Source of the DNA: Linepithema humile | Lineage: Eukaryota; Arthropoda; Insecta; Hymenoptera; Formicidae | Assembly: GCF_040581485.1 (NCBI RefSeq) | Contig: NC_090129.1 | Coordinates: forward strand, 25,240,764-25,304,763 | Direction: 5' to 3' | Length of the DNA: 64,000 nt | Part shown: positions 1-13,400 of the stretch, piece by piece | Layout: every line of letters begins with the position of its first letter | Position numbering within the stretch: the stretch's first letter is position 1 | The notes under the pieces: generated by a model | The model's input: the letters and a program-made list of their open reading frames with translations, nothing else | Database searches by the model: none | Told to the model about the DNA's origin: nothing | Made by a program: the position numbers and the translations under genes

Positions 1-3000
1 ACGCGTGCCACAAAAAAAAAGAAGCGTTCCAGCGGGAGCAAACGCGCTCGTTACGCGCCGACGAATTATACGCCGTGAATGCGATTACGTTTACGAGCGA
101 GGCATACTATGTACTGGCGCATGAGCGTGTGATCGCTACGACCGGATCTCACCTCCTTCGCGTTTGCGGAAAATATCCGATAAATCGATCGCAAGTAGGT
201 CGAATCGCTATAAAGTCAGTCGCGCGAGAAAATGTTCTAATATCTCGCGTTAACGAGATTTCTCTTCGCTATTATGCAAGTATCTATTTCTGGCCGAATT
301 TTTCCATAGAATCTAAATCGATCAGTTATGACTTCAGAGTAAGTAATAAGTTTCTAGGACACAAATTTATTTTAACATTTTAACATGATGTTAAATCGAT
401 AATTACAATTCTCTAATGTTCTTCGGAGAGAACGGTTTCACGTAAGAAACCCTATAATTTAAAGCACTATTATTAATTAATACTACTATTAGAATTAATA
501 TCAGATATGACATTATCACAGAAGTGCATCGTATAAAAAATATGTGATAAAATTCTCTTAAAGAAGAACTGGAAATATCGGGCTGCATCAAACGCATCCA
601 CGCGAATCATACGCGTTACGTGAAGTTAAGCGGGACGCGTAAAAATGCGGAGCGAAGCAGAGCGTGCTGCTGCGTTGCGACAAACTGTAAACATAGCCGT
701 TAACTCGCGCACTAATGACGCGCTATAGAGTCCGGATCCCAAACGAGTGAATTAAACGAAATCGCGGTTCCGCTGTAGCGACGGCGACGCTCGTAAAAGA
801 AATCATCTCGCGCAGTCCACAGAGATAGGCAGGGAAAAAAAAAATGAAAAACTACCGAGCCCGCTATCCGCGTGCTTGCATTTAAATCGAATTATCGACT
901 CCGTCGGTTTTTAACAGCCGCCGCCGCCGATTCCCACCGATCATCTCCACGATAGTTTATTCGCTAAACCGAACAGCGGGATCGTTAACCGATCCGACTG
1001 CTACAAAATAATCAGTTTGCCGCTGTTAAGTGGCCGCCGGGAGAATTAAGCGCACGGAGATCGGCGGTCGAGGCCTGCCACCAGGTGGATAATCAACGAT
1101 GAACTACAGTGTCGATACACGACGTTAGTGCTTATATCACCGACATACGCCGCTAATTGGAGGCGGTCTCACCATCAGGCTGATCATTCAAGGCCTTCAG
1201 CGCCAGCGTATTTGATCATAATTAAAAGCCGGTAAGCGATTAGCACGAATCGCAACTTTCGAAACGCCAAACAAAGTAACGACCATCTGCACATTGCAGA
1301 AGAAGCTGCGCGAGACTGACGTCTGACTAGTTTGCATTCTTGTTGTGGAAAAGAATGCATATTTCACTCGATTAACTTTTCAGTTTATAGGCTTAATTTA
1401 AATACGGTAGATTATATTTAGTTGCAATAAAAAAGTGACGTCTAAATTTTTTCAATTTTTGTAGCATTATTTTCAAAAGATATTCTTCGTTGAATGCTAA
1501 ACTGTGTATGACAATATATTCAGTAATGTATTCATAATTATTTTAGATTTCTTCAATATGTATAATGAAAATTGAAACTGACACGTAAATATTATAAAAT
1601 AAAAATTAAAGACACCTGTTCTATTGTTTGAGCGCGTCTCCCGCGTATGAGTATTTCACGGACACCGTGTTGCGTGCGAGGCTCGGAAAGGCAGAGCCGT
1701 TCGCGATCGCTCTCGCAACGGGACCATTGTGCGCGGACGCTTTGATAAATTACCGAATAATTGTCAAATGCTAGAAAACGACGAAGTCGAGAACGGGTTC
1801 GGAACAGGAACCACACACGTAAGACACATCGAGTCTCTGCTCCATTCTACCTTCTCAACTTGTACGCGCAGCCACAATTTAACGGGAACAGATTATCCGA
1901 TTCCCAAAGAGTGAAACAAGTACTGCCTTAACTCAAAAGAAAAGTACTTTGAATATACTGATCTCAAATATTTTTAAAAAATATTTTGTCACAATTAAGT
2001 AAGCAAAGAAGATCGAAAGAAAGTATTATCGCATTCAATACGTTTTGTTTATAACGATAAAATATTTTTATACGTATAATACAAAAAATAATAAATGTAA
2101 AGCTTTTAAATAAACGTTTTGAGTATAATGTTGTCAGTGCTAATACTCTCTAATTACTAATTTAAATCAGAGAAGATCATAACAGAATTTGTAGAATCCT
2201 GTACTTTTATTATTTTTTTAAAAGAAAGTTGAATTTTCTTAAATAGCGTAATGTTGCAATAAAAAATATACCAATTGTTAAAATTATTATACATTTGTCA
2301 AGATAGCAAGGAAAAAGTAAATAAAAAGAACGGAAGGCTGACTGCTGGCCCGTTTTCTGGCTGAAATATGACAACGTGTACGACTCGATGCGTACATTGC
2401 GTACACGTGGACAGTTCGACAAGCACAGCAATGCTAAAAGGGCGAGGATAAATGTCTCGTTGCTTGTAACCGAACACGCCTGTACGCAACGCTTCCTCTC
2501 GATTCTCTCCACTTTCCCTTTACCACGCAGCACCACTCTGTCCCGCTCGCTTGTCCTTTCCCGAAACCTCCCTCGCCTTGAACCGACTTGCCTTTACGGG
2601 CACTTTGGAATCGCACGACTGATCCACAACAGATTAGAGAGAAATGTCAATGTCTATTTACTAATAATTATTTCTCAAAGAAATATCTTTGCTGCAAGTA
2701 CAGACACAACATCTGTATTACAAACGTATATTTTGATATAATATTTAGTAGAAAAAAAGTAATAAAAATAATTCTTCTCTTCCTCGCGTGATTAGAAGAT
2801 GTAATTCTGTTTTCGCATTTTAATAGAATTCTCCAAGACATTATTTACATTTTCGATCGAGACACGAACTACTATACAAATAAACGCGCGGAGAAAGATG
2901 TATATGAATCTTTGATAATTATCGAAAGGGAGATTTAAACGAGGACACGGCAGATGTGTTATCGCAAGATTCGAGACTCACAGGTTCACCGAGGATAAAT

Positions 3001-4676
3001 TTATCGATTTAGACGAGTCGAGATGGAGGGGCGGAAAAAGAGCCCGTCGCGCGGGCTCCTCATCAGCGATTTAATCCCTGAACGGCGACAGCTTCGAGTT
3101 TATTTATTTTTTCGCTGGCTCGTGACCGGCGCCAAAACGAGGGCGAGACCGGGACAAGATTAAAAATCCCTTAATTACTTAATCGTGTTACCCGGCTACG
3201 TCCGTCAAAGAGAATCCGTCCGAAAGGTGCAAGAGGTAACGCGTTCTCCTTTTTTATCGTTTCCACGTCCTTACTGCATTATCGGTAACTATTTCTCGGT
3301 GAAACTCTGCGACTTTGTGTATTAACCTTTTCGCGTAAATTATAACACGATAAGTTGTACATTTGCACAACGCGATGCAGTAAAAAAAAAAAAAACAACA
3401 TAATTTTAAATGTGACTGTTATCTTATACGTTCTTGTAAAAAAAATTGAAGATAAAAAGTAAAAGGATTAGATTACAGTCATGTGTTTCTCGATATTGCC
3501 CTACGATAGTCAACGTGTGGCATTAGTGCGGCACTAACGACAACGGCACGGTAGTTCGAGGGCGAAGACAGTGACAAACCGCCTCGGTCCGCTGTGATTT
3601 CAGTTAATTGTCGGCGCGGCCATTTCTCACTCGGCTTCCGCTCGACAAGGACCCGGACGACAACGTTGTAAATATCCACGAAGGCGCCATGAGCAAAGGG
3701 CTAAAGGTGGAACGTCTTACTCTGGTAGGCTTAAGCCCCTAAACCTCGCGCGCATAAGCCGCTTCTTCCTTTTCTCGTATTCTTTTGTATGAACGATCTC
3801 GTACGGCGGACAGGACGTACTTCTTCCTCCCTGCACCCTTTCAACACCGAGATGAGTCTCTCTCAGATACTTTTCGTTAGCATAACATCTTCCTGACGCG
3901 ACGATATGTTCATGAAAGATAATACGGTTCGTGAAATATAATAAAATATATAAAAATTAAACTAAGTACCACTTCAATCTGGAATAAAAATCTTGTTTTT
4001 TTTTTTCTTCAATTTTAGTGTTTAAATATGTTAAAACTTTGCCAAATTCGTTACTTGAATCCTTATTGCAGATCATTGATAACATAATATATATTTAAGG
4101 ATTCGTATCAAAATTTAATAGTCACTTAATAAATGTAGTGGGTACTTGAAGCAATGCTCTATGGCTTTAAAATAAGTTTGTTACGTCCAAGTACAATATA
4201 AAGGGTGAGGGAGCGGAAGGACCGTAAGATTTAGATTGAGAACCGTCGCGGAGACGAAAACTCGTCAATGTTTTTACGCAAAAGGGATTTGAGACGATTA
4301 CCACGGCGATACGTTTCGGGTTAGAAGGGCTCTCGCGACTGTCCGAGATCGCCCTACGAGAAAAGGGGCGAGCAAAGGGCTGGCCGACGGAGGGTGCAGA
4401 AACGAAGGTGGAGGGCCACTAAAGTCGGAGTCGTCCGGGCAATCTTGTTTTGAGCTTCTAATAATACCCGACGTATCGGCTCTCGCTGGTATTTTTATGG
4501 CCCGGTCCGGATATATGGACGCGTATCCATACGTATGTGCCGCAATATATAACGGGCGGACAAATAAAAAGGTAACAACGTAGCGGTGGACAAATAGCCT
4601 TCAGCCCCCGAAAACCGCCGATAGGCCAGCGACGCCCACGCCTTCGACGATATAATGCGACGCAGAAACATTTTGT

Positions 4677-4705
4677 TCTCTCTCTTTCTCTCTCTCTCTC
4701 TCTCC
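4677..4705. repeat. (TC)n microsatellite
   Basis: A near-perfect run of alternating T and C, interrupted by one TTT. It sits in a GC-rich patch and produces a meaningless Arg/Glu-rich open frame on the opposite strand. Confidence 0.9.
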
Positions 4706-5727
4706 CGTATCTACGCGTATGTGCGTGAGCGCGTACGTGCGCGTTTCTGAACGAGGGGGATGATCGAGCATAAATCAAACCATCCACGTGTTACCGCGAT
4801 CGGATCATTTTATCACGCGCCGATGACTAGCCATTTTTATAATTTGATTCATTAAGTCGCCTATCACAAAATCTCTTTCCCCTCTTCGCAAAACTTTTTC
4901 CCTTTGCGGTAGAATAAAGATAGATGCTTATCCCGTGTTATTTTGAAAATCGTCGAAATTATAGAGCGCTGATGATCGTAGAGTGTTGATTAGTTAAAGC
5001 TAACAGCGCTAAATATCGGTTTAACGACCAGATAAATAGTTTCACCATTATACCTTCGCTTATCTAACGGGACCCGGTATTGATCTGATCGGATTTATAA
5101 TTTCGACGATGGTAAGCTTTTACTCTATACATATGTATGTATGCATCAGGATAGATAATCCTACCTATTGGTCATAGCTGTGACATTCGGGAAGCCGTCA
5201 TCCCCTTATTTTGTTAAAAAAACAGTATTTGTAATACTTGTTATCCCTCGAAATTACAAAATCCAAAAATGTTGATTATATACCTTTTTAAAAAAACATG
5301 GCTACGATTTAAAAATAAAAAAATAACTTATATTTCTATAACAGAAAAAAAAGAAATACAGTTGTCTTTTGTAACAACAAACTACAACATTATTTTATGC
5401 TTTAAAACCGTAGTGGTTAAGAAAGCCACTTAAATGAAGTCTTGCGTATCCGACGTACTCGCTTCGGAACGTCTCCGAGCGTACTCTTGGCGAATCGGTA
5501 AACGTTACACGAAGAGACGCCAGAAAGAAAAGACGAGACTCGTAAAACAGCGTTTACCGAGTGTCTCGACTGGTCGACCGCAGTTATTACGAACGAATAT
5601 ACGTCACGCGGTCGCGGCGTATGGGCTGATGGTGACAGTTCAATCCGAACTTCGGCGTTCGGCGGTCAGGAACGCAGCCCGCAAAACCGCACGCGTGATT
5701 TCTGCCGCTCTTTGCACCCCGCCGAAT

Positions 5728-5748
5728 GACCGACCGACCGACCGACCG
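5728..5748. repeat. (GACC)5 tetranucleotide microsatellite
   Basis: Five tandem copies of GACC are directly visible, within a GC-rich non-coding patch. Confidence 0.9.
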
Positions 5749-6689
5749 GTTCTACTGCTATCGCCGCTCGCCCTCTCAATCCTTCCGCGGAATGCGCGCG
5801 GAATGCCTTCGGAATGCCCGAGAAAGAACGCCCCGCAATCTACTCCCCCCGGATTCTCTGGAACAAAAACTGCAGCTCCACAATTGTTTTCGGCGTCATT
5901 CAGTTATTAAATTTATGAGAACAAATTAATGCAATAATTCGAAAAAGTTTAAGTGGCGCAAAAATTGCAGTGGTGCAACTTAGAGTGTAAATAACAAACA
6001 CGATATGGTTCTAAAGAATTTACATCTCGAAAGTGTATATGACGGTGCATCGCGGAATATTATTTTCAACTTTCTATGTTTTGAAGACTCTCACTTTATA
6101 ACTAACCATATCTAAATTATGTTAAAGCTAAATTAATTTGCATGCAATCGCGTTATTCGGAGATACAACTTCCATATATACATATATTGACTAGTAAACC
6201 TAATTCAAACTGCCATGACGCGTTCAAACATCAATGTTGGCCGGCTATGCATGGAATATCTAATCATTAATTCAAACGTAGGTTAAAGATGAATGTTAAC
6301 TTCAAGAAATAAACCTTTATCAGAAACGTCCTACTGCGTACGCGGGATTCAAGGCGGATTTTTCCACCGAGAATTAATTTCAAAAATAAGGCTCAAGTTA
6401 CTCACAGATGTAATATTTGATTATGTAACAAAATACTTGTGTTTTTATGCGAGTATAAATATATTTGAAAGTTTATCTAGATTTTATCGCCGACGATTAT
6501 AGTATTTAATCAAACGTTCTTCTTTATGAAACAAATATTAAGAAGTCTTTCAATGATGTGCGGGCATACAGCATCTTTTATATAAAAAACCATCGAATAT
6601 CGCCTATACGCTTGTACTGCGAGTAAGATGACAGCTTCGATATTCCACGCGCGGACTATTTGCACGGACGTGGCCGCCCGACGGCGGCT

Positions 6690-7480
6690 CGAGGCCATCA
6701 GCGTCGGCGGCGCGTTCGAATTTTCTCGCAGAGGCCATCCTCTTCTCGCGGTTGCCGGCTAAGCTCGACGCATACGTGAGCAGCCATTCGCTCCACAGTT
6801 ACACGTGAGTTGACGTTCCGAACGGAACGTTCGGCTCGTGACAGAAATTACTAAATGCCCGGGACCGGCCGCGGTGTACGTAGGTACACGTGTGCGCGCC
6901 GCTGGATTTATACGTGTGTATATATCGCCGCCACTCGCAAATGGGACTGCGGGGGTGCGACAAGAGGGAGAGAGGGATGGAGAGAAAGAGAGACGGAGCG
7001 GAGTGGCCGGAGAGAGCGAAACGGCGAGAGAAGAGCAAAACGACGGCGGTGCAAGAGCCGCGGACATGGGTGAAACGAGGGTGAAGGATGAGGATACGAG
7101 GGGGTGGCGTGTGTGAGCCTCGCGCGCATATTAATCTCCTCAACCGCACATCGGCCTCTCGCCGAATCTCGTTCGTTCGCGCACTTCATCTCCCGGCCCG
7201 CTAAACGTGGCGCGGCGTGGCGCGGTGTGGCGCGCACCTACGCACCGGCGACGACGCCTGCGGCAAATTGGCAAACTGCACAGTTTAACCCTCCTTCCTG
7301 CGACGTCCACCTTCCTGCGCCTCCTCCGCTCGCACTCGTCATTGCCCGCGCGCGATTGTCACGTAAAACGACCGCGTCGATCGCGTGGCACGTGCTACGC
7401 CGTGCAACAGTAAATGGGATTTCTTCGCGCGTTGAAACAAAGGAAAAGCAAATGTTATCCGGGACGTTCTAGCAAGTATT
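6690..7480. other. CpG-dense GC-rich islet, possible promoter or 5' leader
   Basis: This stretch has clearly higher GC and CpG density than the AT-rich DNA on either side. It is full of overlapping open frames on both strands with Arg-, Ala-, Pro- and Ser-rich translations, which is what GC-rich non-coding DNA gives. It contains a nested inverted repeat at 6815-6834 (arms CCGAACG and CGTTCGG) and three near-tandem copies of GTGGCGCG around 7207-7233. A donor-like CACGTGAGT occurs around 6802-6810 on the plus strand, but no reading frame supports it. A promoter-associated islet is possible but not shown. Confidence 0.35.
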
Positions 7481-8639
7481 TCGTTCGTTTCGCTACAGGC
7501 AACAGACGATGAAAGTGCGACAGTATTAACAAGATTCACTTTGATTGAAGAGATTGAAACGAAAAATTCTGTATGCTCCTAATTGCTCATGTATAAAATA
7601 ATTCATACGCGACAAAAATTTTACAATATTGATATTAAAATGCGCCTTTATCTATATAAAATATATTTTTTATTCTTCACGAGAAGATACAATCAGTGCG
7701 AAGCAAAATAAAATTTCCATTAAATCGTACATTAATCATATGTATACCATTACTGGGTTTCATTAAGCTCGAAATTCGGTCAGATCCACTGCGAATCCAA
7801 ATTAACCCTCTTCGTTACATTCATTACGAAGTCTCGTGTTTATCAAGTTACACGAGATTGGCAGATTCCACGTAAATTTTATATTTTGCATATACCAATA
7901 TTCTAAATTCTCTTGCGTTGTTTCGCAATTCGCGAATAACATCATTATGCGAAAAAAGTTGTGCGAACGCGCAAACAGCATCTCACACGTCGATCCGCGC
8001 CCCTTTTGTTAAAAGATATCTTGCCATTGCGTTGCAGACTACTCGATGGAAATAAAATTGACGACGCGCATTAAATGAATCGAATTAATATGTGGAGAGC
8101 CATGTAGTATGAATTTAAATCAATACTTTTAATTAAAATTACAGCGAAACTCTACTCCATCCGGCGGAATACGTATGCCAAATATGTTGCATTAGCACCG
8201 AATTTCATTAAATTATGTTAAAGCCCAGTCGAATCCGCCGTGAATCATAAATTGAAATTAACGTCTTTGATTAAAATTATTTCGAGCTTGTACGTTCCAT
8301 TGTTCTGCTGAATTCAACTGATGTGTAGAAATCGCCGTGTAATATAGTCGAACCTATTGTATCTTTTCCTTGTTCTACTTCAGTTTATATGTACAGTCTA
8401 AATAAGCTTGCAAGAGATATATTATTTGATGCTCCGCCTATAATTATCTAATTGTCGAAATGTAGTAAACAGTAATAATAATCCTTCTATCCTATGTTTG
8501 CTTTACAACAAGAAAGATACGTTCAAAGAAAGTATCTAATAAATGAAAAATTAAAGATAAGAGAGATCTTGGCAGTTGAAAACTCATTTTACACAATAAT
8601 TTTAATGGGAAATTATTTCATCAAGATATTCGTAAAGAT
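7481..8639. other. AT-rich non-coding DNA, possible regulatory patch
   Basis: No coding exon is seen. The part from about 8040 to 8300 is less simple in sequence than its surroundings and has several ATTA or TAAT cores of the kind bound by homeodomain proteins. This could be an enhancer, but the idea rests only on composition and short motifs. Confidence 0.3.
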
Positions 8640-9345
8640 TATCTTATCAAGATGAAACATAATAGTGTACAGTTTTCACGAAAGCGAACTACGTAAACTC
8701 CGATAGTTTCGGCGACGTCGACGCCAACGTCGGGTGCATCTGGTCGACGTCGACAGACGCTCCGTTTAGCGTCGACGATATAAACGAGTTCGTATACAGT
8801 ATGGGAAGCTCCTCCCTCACCACGCCCAGAGCTTCGCAAGGAGTCTCGTCCTCCCACGTTGCGGAGGAGGACACCTCTCTTTCTTCCTCTCCCTCTCTCT
8901 CTCTCTCTTTCACTCACACTTCCTCTCTCTTCCTAGCTCTTTCTCTCTCATCCAGCCTTCGGCTTCTGGTCTAGGAGGCGGAGCTTCTATTTCTAGCGGC
9001 AGCGCGAGTCAGATCGTTAAACAAGCGTGGGAACGACGGGATAGAAGACGAAAGACGAAAGAGAGAATCACCAACACACGCACGCGAGAATCACTAACCC
9101 CTTCTCGAGGGCAAAGTATTCCTATCTCTCGCGGGGAGGATGAAGAGCGAAGGATACATCGACTGGGTAGTTGGGAGGAAAAGGTGAAACGATCGTGGTT
9201 TCACGCGGGAATGGTGGAAGTCGACGAGGGGGTGGTCGATCTGACAACGAGAAGAGTGACAAATGTACAGGATCGGTCACGTTTCTACAGCGCAGCTGAG
9301 ATAGAAACGTGTCTGCGATTATATAACATTACCGACAATGCTCAA
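8640..9345. other. GC-rich islet with pyrimidine-rich tract
   Basis: A CpG-rich stretch with a CT-rich tract at about 8865-8950, including an uninterrupted (CT)n at 8893-8908. It also has four GTCGAC palindromes between 8717 and 8776. Open frames overlap on the minus strand and are driven by the CT repeat. A short ATG frame at 9140 (MKSEGYID, then a stop within 16 codons) has an acceptable start context, but only a poor donor follows it. I do not call a gene. Confidence 0.35.
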
Positions 9346-9899
9346 AGGTTGTATTAGTTTATTACATAAAATGAATTTTCAAGGAAGCGTCGGTCTCCCA
9401 ATAAGATCCATTCGTGCTCAATCCATTTCTTCTCAATGTAACAATAAGAAATAAAATTTCTTATCATTAGATTGATGTTATATAAATACATGTAAAGAAG
9501 CAATCTGAAAATACGACCGAAACAGAATTTTGTTATCCATTAAAAACTCCAAAAATCCCCAAAAAATTTTAAATAAAGATATATTGAGCGATAAATACTT
9601 ATAATTAAAATTTATATGTACAAGAGAATTATTTAAAATTTAGCGTTATATTTGGTATTCCGTATTGGCTACATATACCGCAGCATTGCTCATATAATTA
9701 TATTAGTATTACTTATTCATTTCCAATAATCATTTCAAAATGTTATGCTTTTAATAATCAATGTTAAAAATTCAAAGAACAGCATATTATTATCAAATAG
9801 ATAAAAAATAATCGTAACAACCATCTGCTCTGGGACTAAATGTTCACTAAGGAAGAATGAAGTTTAAACTGGTCCAAGAATAAAGCTTTACTACTGTAC

Positions 9900-10480
9900 T
9901 GTGCATTTACTTTTTTGCGGACATCGCGTCCAAGTCGCCGTATGAGTCGCACGGTTGACTCGCGCGCGTAGTGCGCGTAGGGACTGCGAGAGGGAAACGG
10001 AGAGGAAGAAAGACACGTAGATCGTTTCTATTGCGCAAGAATGCAGGCGGAGGAGTCTCTAGGTGCCCAATGCACATGCAGCGGTTATATAGAGCTCCAT
10101 TCGCGAGCTCCGCCTAGCCCGTTGCAGCCGGGACGCAGAGGAGGAGGTGGAGAGGACAGCCGGTCTCTCAGTTATTTTACTCCCTGCTACGACACCGCCA
10201 ATACTGCGCCACCTCTATTGCCCCTACCCTCTCTCTCCATCCCTCAACCTGCTTCTTCCACCTTTCTACAGCGACTGTGCGAGCGCGGAGGCGCGGCAAA
10301 CTCCACGTCGCCGCACTTGCAGTTGCACCACTCAGACCGTGATGAATAGTCCTCCTTCCACCCTGCGCCCTCCTTACCCCCCCCCCCTCCCCTCCCTCCC
10401 GCCCTTCTCGCGGGACTCTTTCCTTTTCCTTGCACGAGTCTCCCGGAGCTAACTACTCCCGCGGGATCGATGACGACTGC
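9900..10480. other. CpG-dense GC-rich islet with C-rich tract
   Basis: An abrupt shift from AT-rich to GC-rich sequence, with a homopolymer-like run of C around 10378-10387 and Pro-, Ser- and Leu-rich frames open in more than one register. The sequence after it (10480-10800) is AT-rich with TAATTA-type motifs. The whole could be a promoter or 5' leader plus a regulatory element, but no start codon, splice pair or product can be supported. Confidence 0.3.
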
Positions 10481-13400
10481 TTTGCGTTCGTTTTCTTGTT
10501 ACTTGGAAGTTTAACCGTTTATGTTGCACTTATCCTGTCTTATGCGCTTTAATTATATTTTTGAAATAAACCGTTATCTATTACTGACAAATATGGCGTA
10601 ATTAATGAGGAAAATAAATGGAAGCACATGATAAACGTTTATAGCGTTTTAAAATAACCGACTTTGAAGTTGAAACGATGGTTATACGATTACATATATA
10701 GAGTGCTGTTATCTAATATTGCGCCGGACTGTTTCACCGAGCTCGCTTTCCTGGATTAACTCCATTAGACATTATCGCGCCATTAAATTGACAGTATCCA
10801 CGATGCAATGAAAAGTGGCTCCCAGGTAATAAAACGAAAACTGTGCCCAGAAAATAAAACACTTTGAAATAAGTGCTCAGCAGTCGTTTCAGATATTTCT
10901 ACCAGCATCCGCCGAGGAATTTTGTGCTGGAATTGCTTCCAGAAAATAAACATTTTAAACGCATACCGTCCGGCGTATCCTATAAACTGCACTTACATTA
11001 CCTTAGAAAAGTACGCGATATGAGCAATATAAAATTTCTAATTACTCGAAAACTAAAAATACGAATTTTCTTTCTGTAAACAAAGAAGAGCAGCGCGACG
11101 ACGCGTTTTTTTCCGCAGCATTCAGCTTTTAATTTTATTTTTGCCCGACAGTTATATGCCACCGCAGACTCCGCGGGCGCGCGCTAGGTGCATATGAAAC
11201 GCGATACTTTTGACGGGAATTTTTTTCCATGGTTTTGCTTTATTGTTCCGCGAGAGTGATTGGTAATTGGTCGCGTCGAGGTGGTGCGTCCGTTCGCAAT
11301 GTCGCCATTCGTTCGCGAACTGCTCGCGTCGAATACAAACGAACACGATGGACGCGGCGCGACCTATAAGGCACACCGAGTTGGCCCTCTTTGTCGATGG
11401 AAAAAAATGCAATTAAAAATTTTCCAGGTAATATGGGTCACAGACTGTTCGTCGACTGTGGATTCGTTCGTTTTTGCGCACTTCGATCCATCGATTCGAA
11501 AGAGTTCGCAAAGAGCTGTCCGCCCGCTTTGAATAGTCACAGTACATCGTTTACAATCTATGCTCTATGCTTGGGAACTTCAATTGTTCAAATAAACAAG
11601 ATTTCACGATTTCATAAAAATCCGAGAAGTATGTAAATTCCATTCTCAGACAGTTGTAGAAAATGCAACAGAATATCGAACGTATTAAATTACAACGAAA
11701 TCGTCAATCATGAAAACACTTTCCACTTTAGTTTAGTTCTACTTTTCAAGTTTTCTAAAAAATGTTCTTTTTATATTACTCGCTTCAAATGCACATTTTT
11801 AATTAGCGTAAATAAATTTAATCGCAGATTCTAAAAATGACTGTAATTATTGTCGCAAGTGCAGTAGAAAATGGAATATGTTCCATCTTGAAATCAAATC
11901 TGTACGAATGGAATCGTATAAGTGAAGATTAAACGCATGCCAATGCGAAAAGCCATATCTTAAAATAATAACGAAGAAACAAAATATCGTGTATAGCGCG
12001 AGAGGAGGAATCGGAGAAATCATTTGTAATTCAATAATTCCAGTTCGTTTGTAATCCGGTAATCTATACTGCGGCTCGTTATTCCTGCATCATAATGAGT
12101 TTCGCGTTACTCGCCTTTTCTCGACGCGGACAGCTGGATAATCCGCAGTAACGAATTGTTAGTTCAACCATAGCCAGTGCCGAGTTATCTGGGTCGCGAT
12201 ATGAGCAACGAAAAAATAACGAAACGAACATATTATCGGCGGGCAAACCCCATTCATCCCTTTTGAAAGCCGCTATGCCGAGATGATGCAACGACGCACA
12301 TTCGAAAATACATTACGAAAATCGATATATAGATTTTCGCAAAAATGTTACTTGGTATATAAAAATATAAATGTCACTTAATGTCAAAATAAATAATTAA
12401 AAAAATCTGATACGATTGCTATTTTACACAAGTCCATATTTTGTATATTTTTTAAATCATGATTTTTCTCTCATATAGCGTATTTTCTAATATATTTTTA
12501 TTGAGAAATATCGTCGAACGATATTCTTTTATCGTTTACCGGCACCTTTCGGTGAAAAGTTTCCGAGACTACAAGAAAAACCGTCGATTCGCAGCTTAAA
12601 GCGTTTTCGTGGCACGTTTATACCGGATCTCGATGGTTGCCTAATGGTCCTCTCACGCAGCCACCGTAAAATAGAGAAATCATCGTAAAAGCGGCCAACG
12701 ACGCGACCACCCTTCCGTGCCATCGTCGAAACCTCGGTAAGCGGGCGAAATTTGATTACTAAATAATTCGTACGACGTGATAGTAAATCGTGGGTGCCGG
12801 TTCGCGACTCGCCCTAAGAATACAAATGAGAGAAACTTCTACACGCGCACTGGGGAATGTGTTTGAACAGCAGTCATTTGCGAGAAAGATTCGTTGAAAA
12901 TACTATTAGTATTTTATGAAAAGTAAGAAACCGCAATTTTGCACCGTATATAACTATACTATCGTAATATGATAAATTATTATTAATAATTAAGAAATCA
13001 AAGTTTGAAAAATAGTTCTTAAGACTTTTATCCTCGTAATTATGTAATTTAAACTTAAATTGATAGGCTCGACGCAATATTAAACGCTCATAACGCAATA
13101 TTAAAAATATTTTTTAACAACAAAAATTGTTTTTCATCATAAAAAAATATATATAAACCATGTTGTTTTAATAAAATTCAGCGCACGATATTTACAACAC
13201 TCCACAATAAAACAACTCTTTCACGCAAAAAAATTACACAATTTTCCACGAGCTCTGCTATTATGTGATAGATGAACCAAAGAGACATTAATTTTCAATC
13301 GATTTACTGCTATAGCAATTACGCGCGTTACATGCAAATTCGATTTTATCCCGCTCGCTCGATTGCTTAACATAGTTGCAGCATCACGTCTGCGAGTATT

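Larger units (their letters stand above)
1..6690. other. non-coding DNA, no supported gene
   Basis: I see no convincing coding exon here. The open frames present are short, often overlap on both strands, and have no recognisable domain or matched splice sites. The base composition alternates between AT-rich stretches (for example 1380-1620, 1930-2330 and 3900-4150) and GC-richer, CpG-dense patches (600-1300, 3000-3250, 3480-3850, 4200-4800, 5430-5880). The GC-richer patch around 960-1260 contains the partially palindromic E-box motif CCACCAGGTGG and could be regulatory. That is an inference from composition only. Confidence 0.5.

Noticed and set aside
5434..5910. 158-codon plus-strand open frame
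   Set aside because: It covers a GACC microsatellite and a CpG-rich patch. The translation is Arg/Pro-rich with no domain, and other frames are open over the same DNA.
9140..9187. ATG frame MKSEGYIDWVVG with acceptable start context
   Set aside because: It stops after 15 codons and the only donor-like site (GTAGTTGG) is weak.
10041..10452. Overlapping 100-codon open frames rich in Pro, Leu and Ser
   Set aside because: Two plus-strand frames and one minus-strand frame are open together because of C-rich low-complexity sequence.
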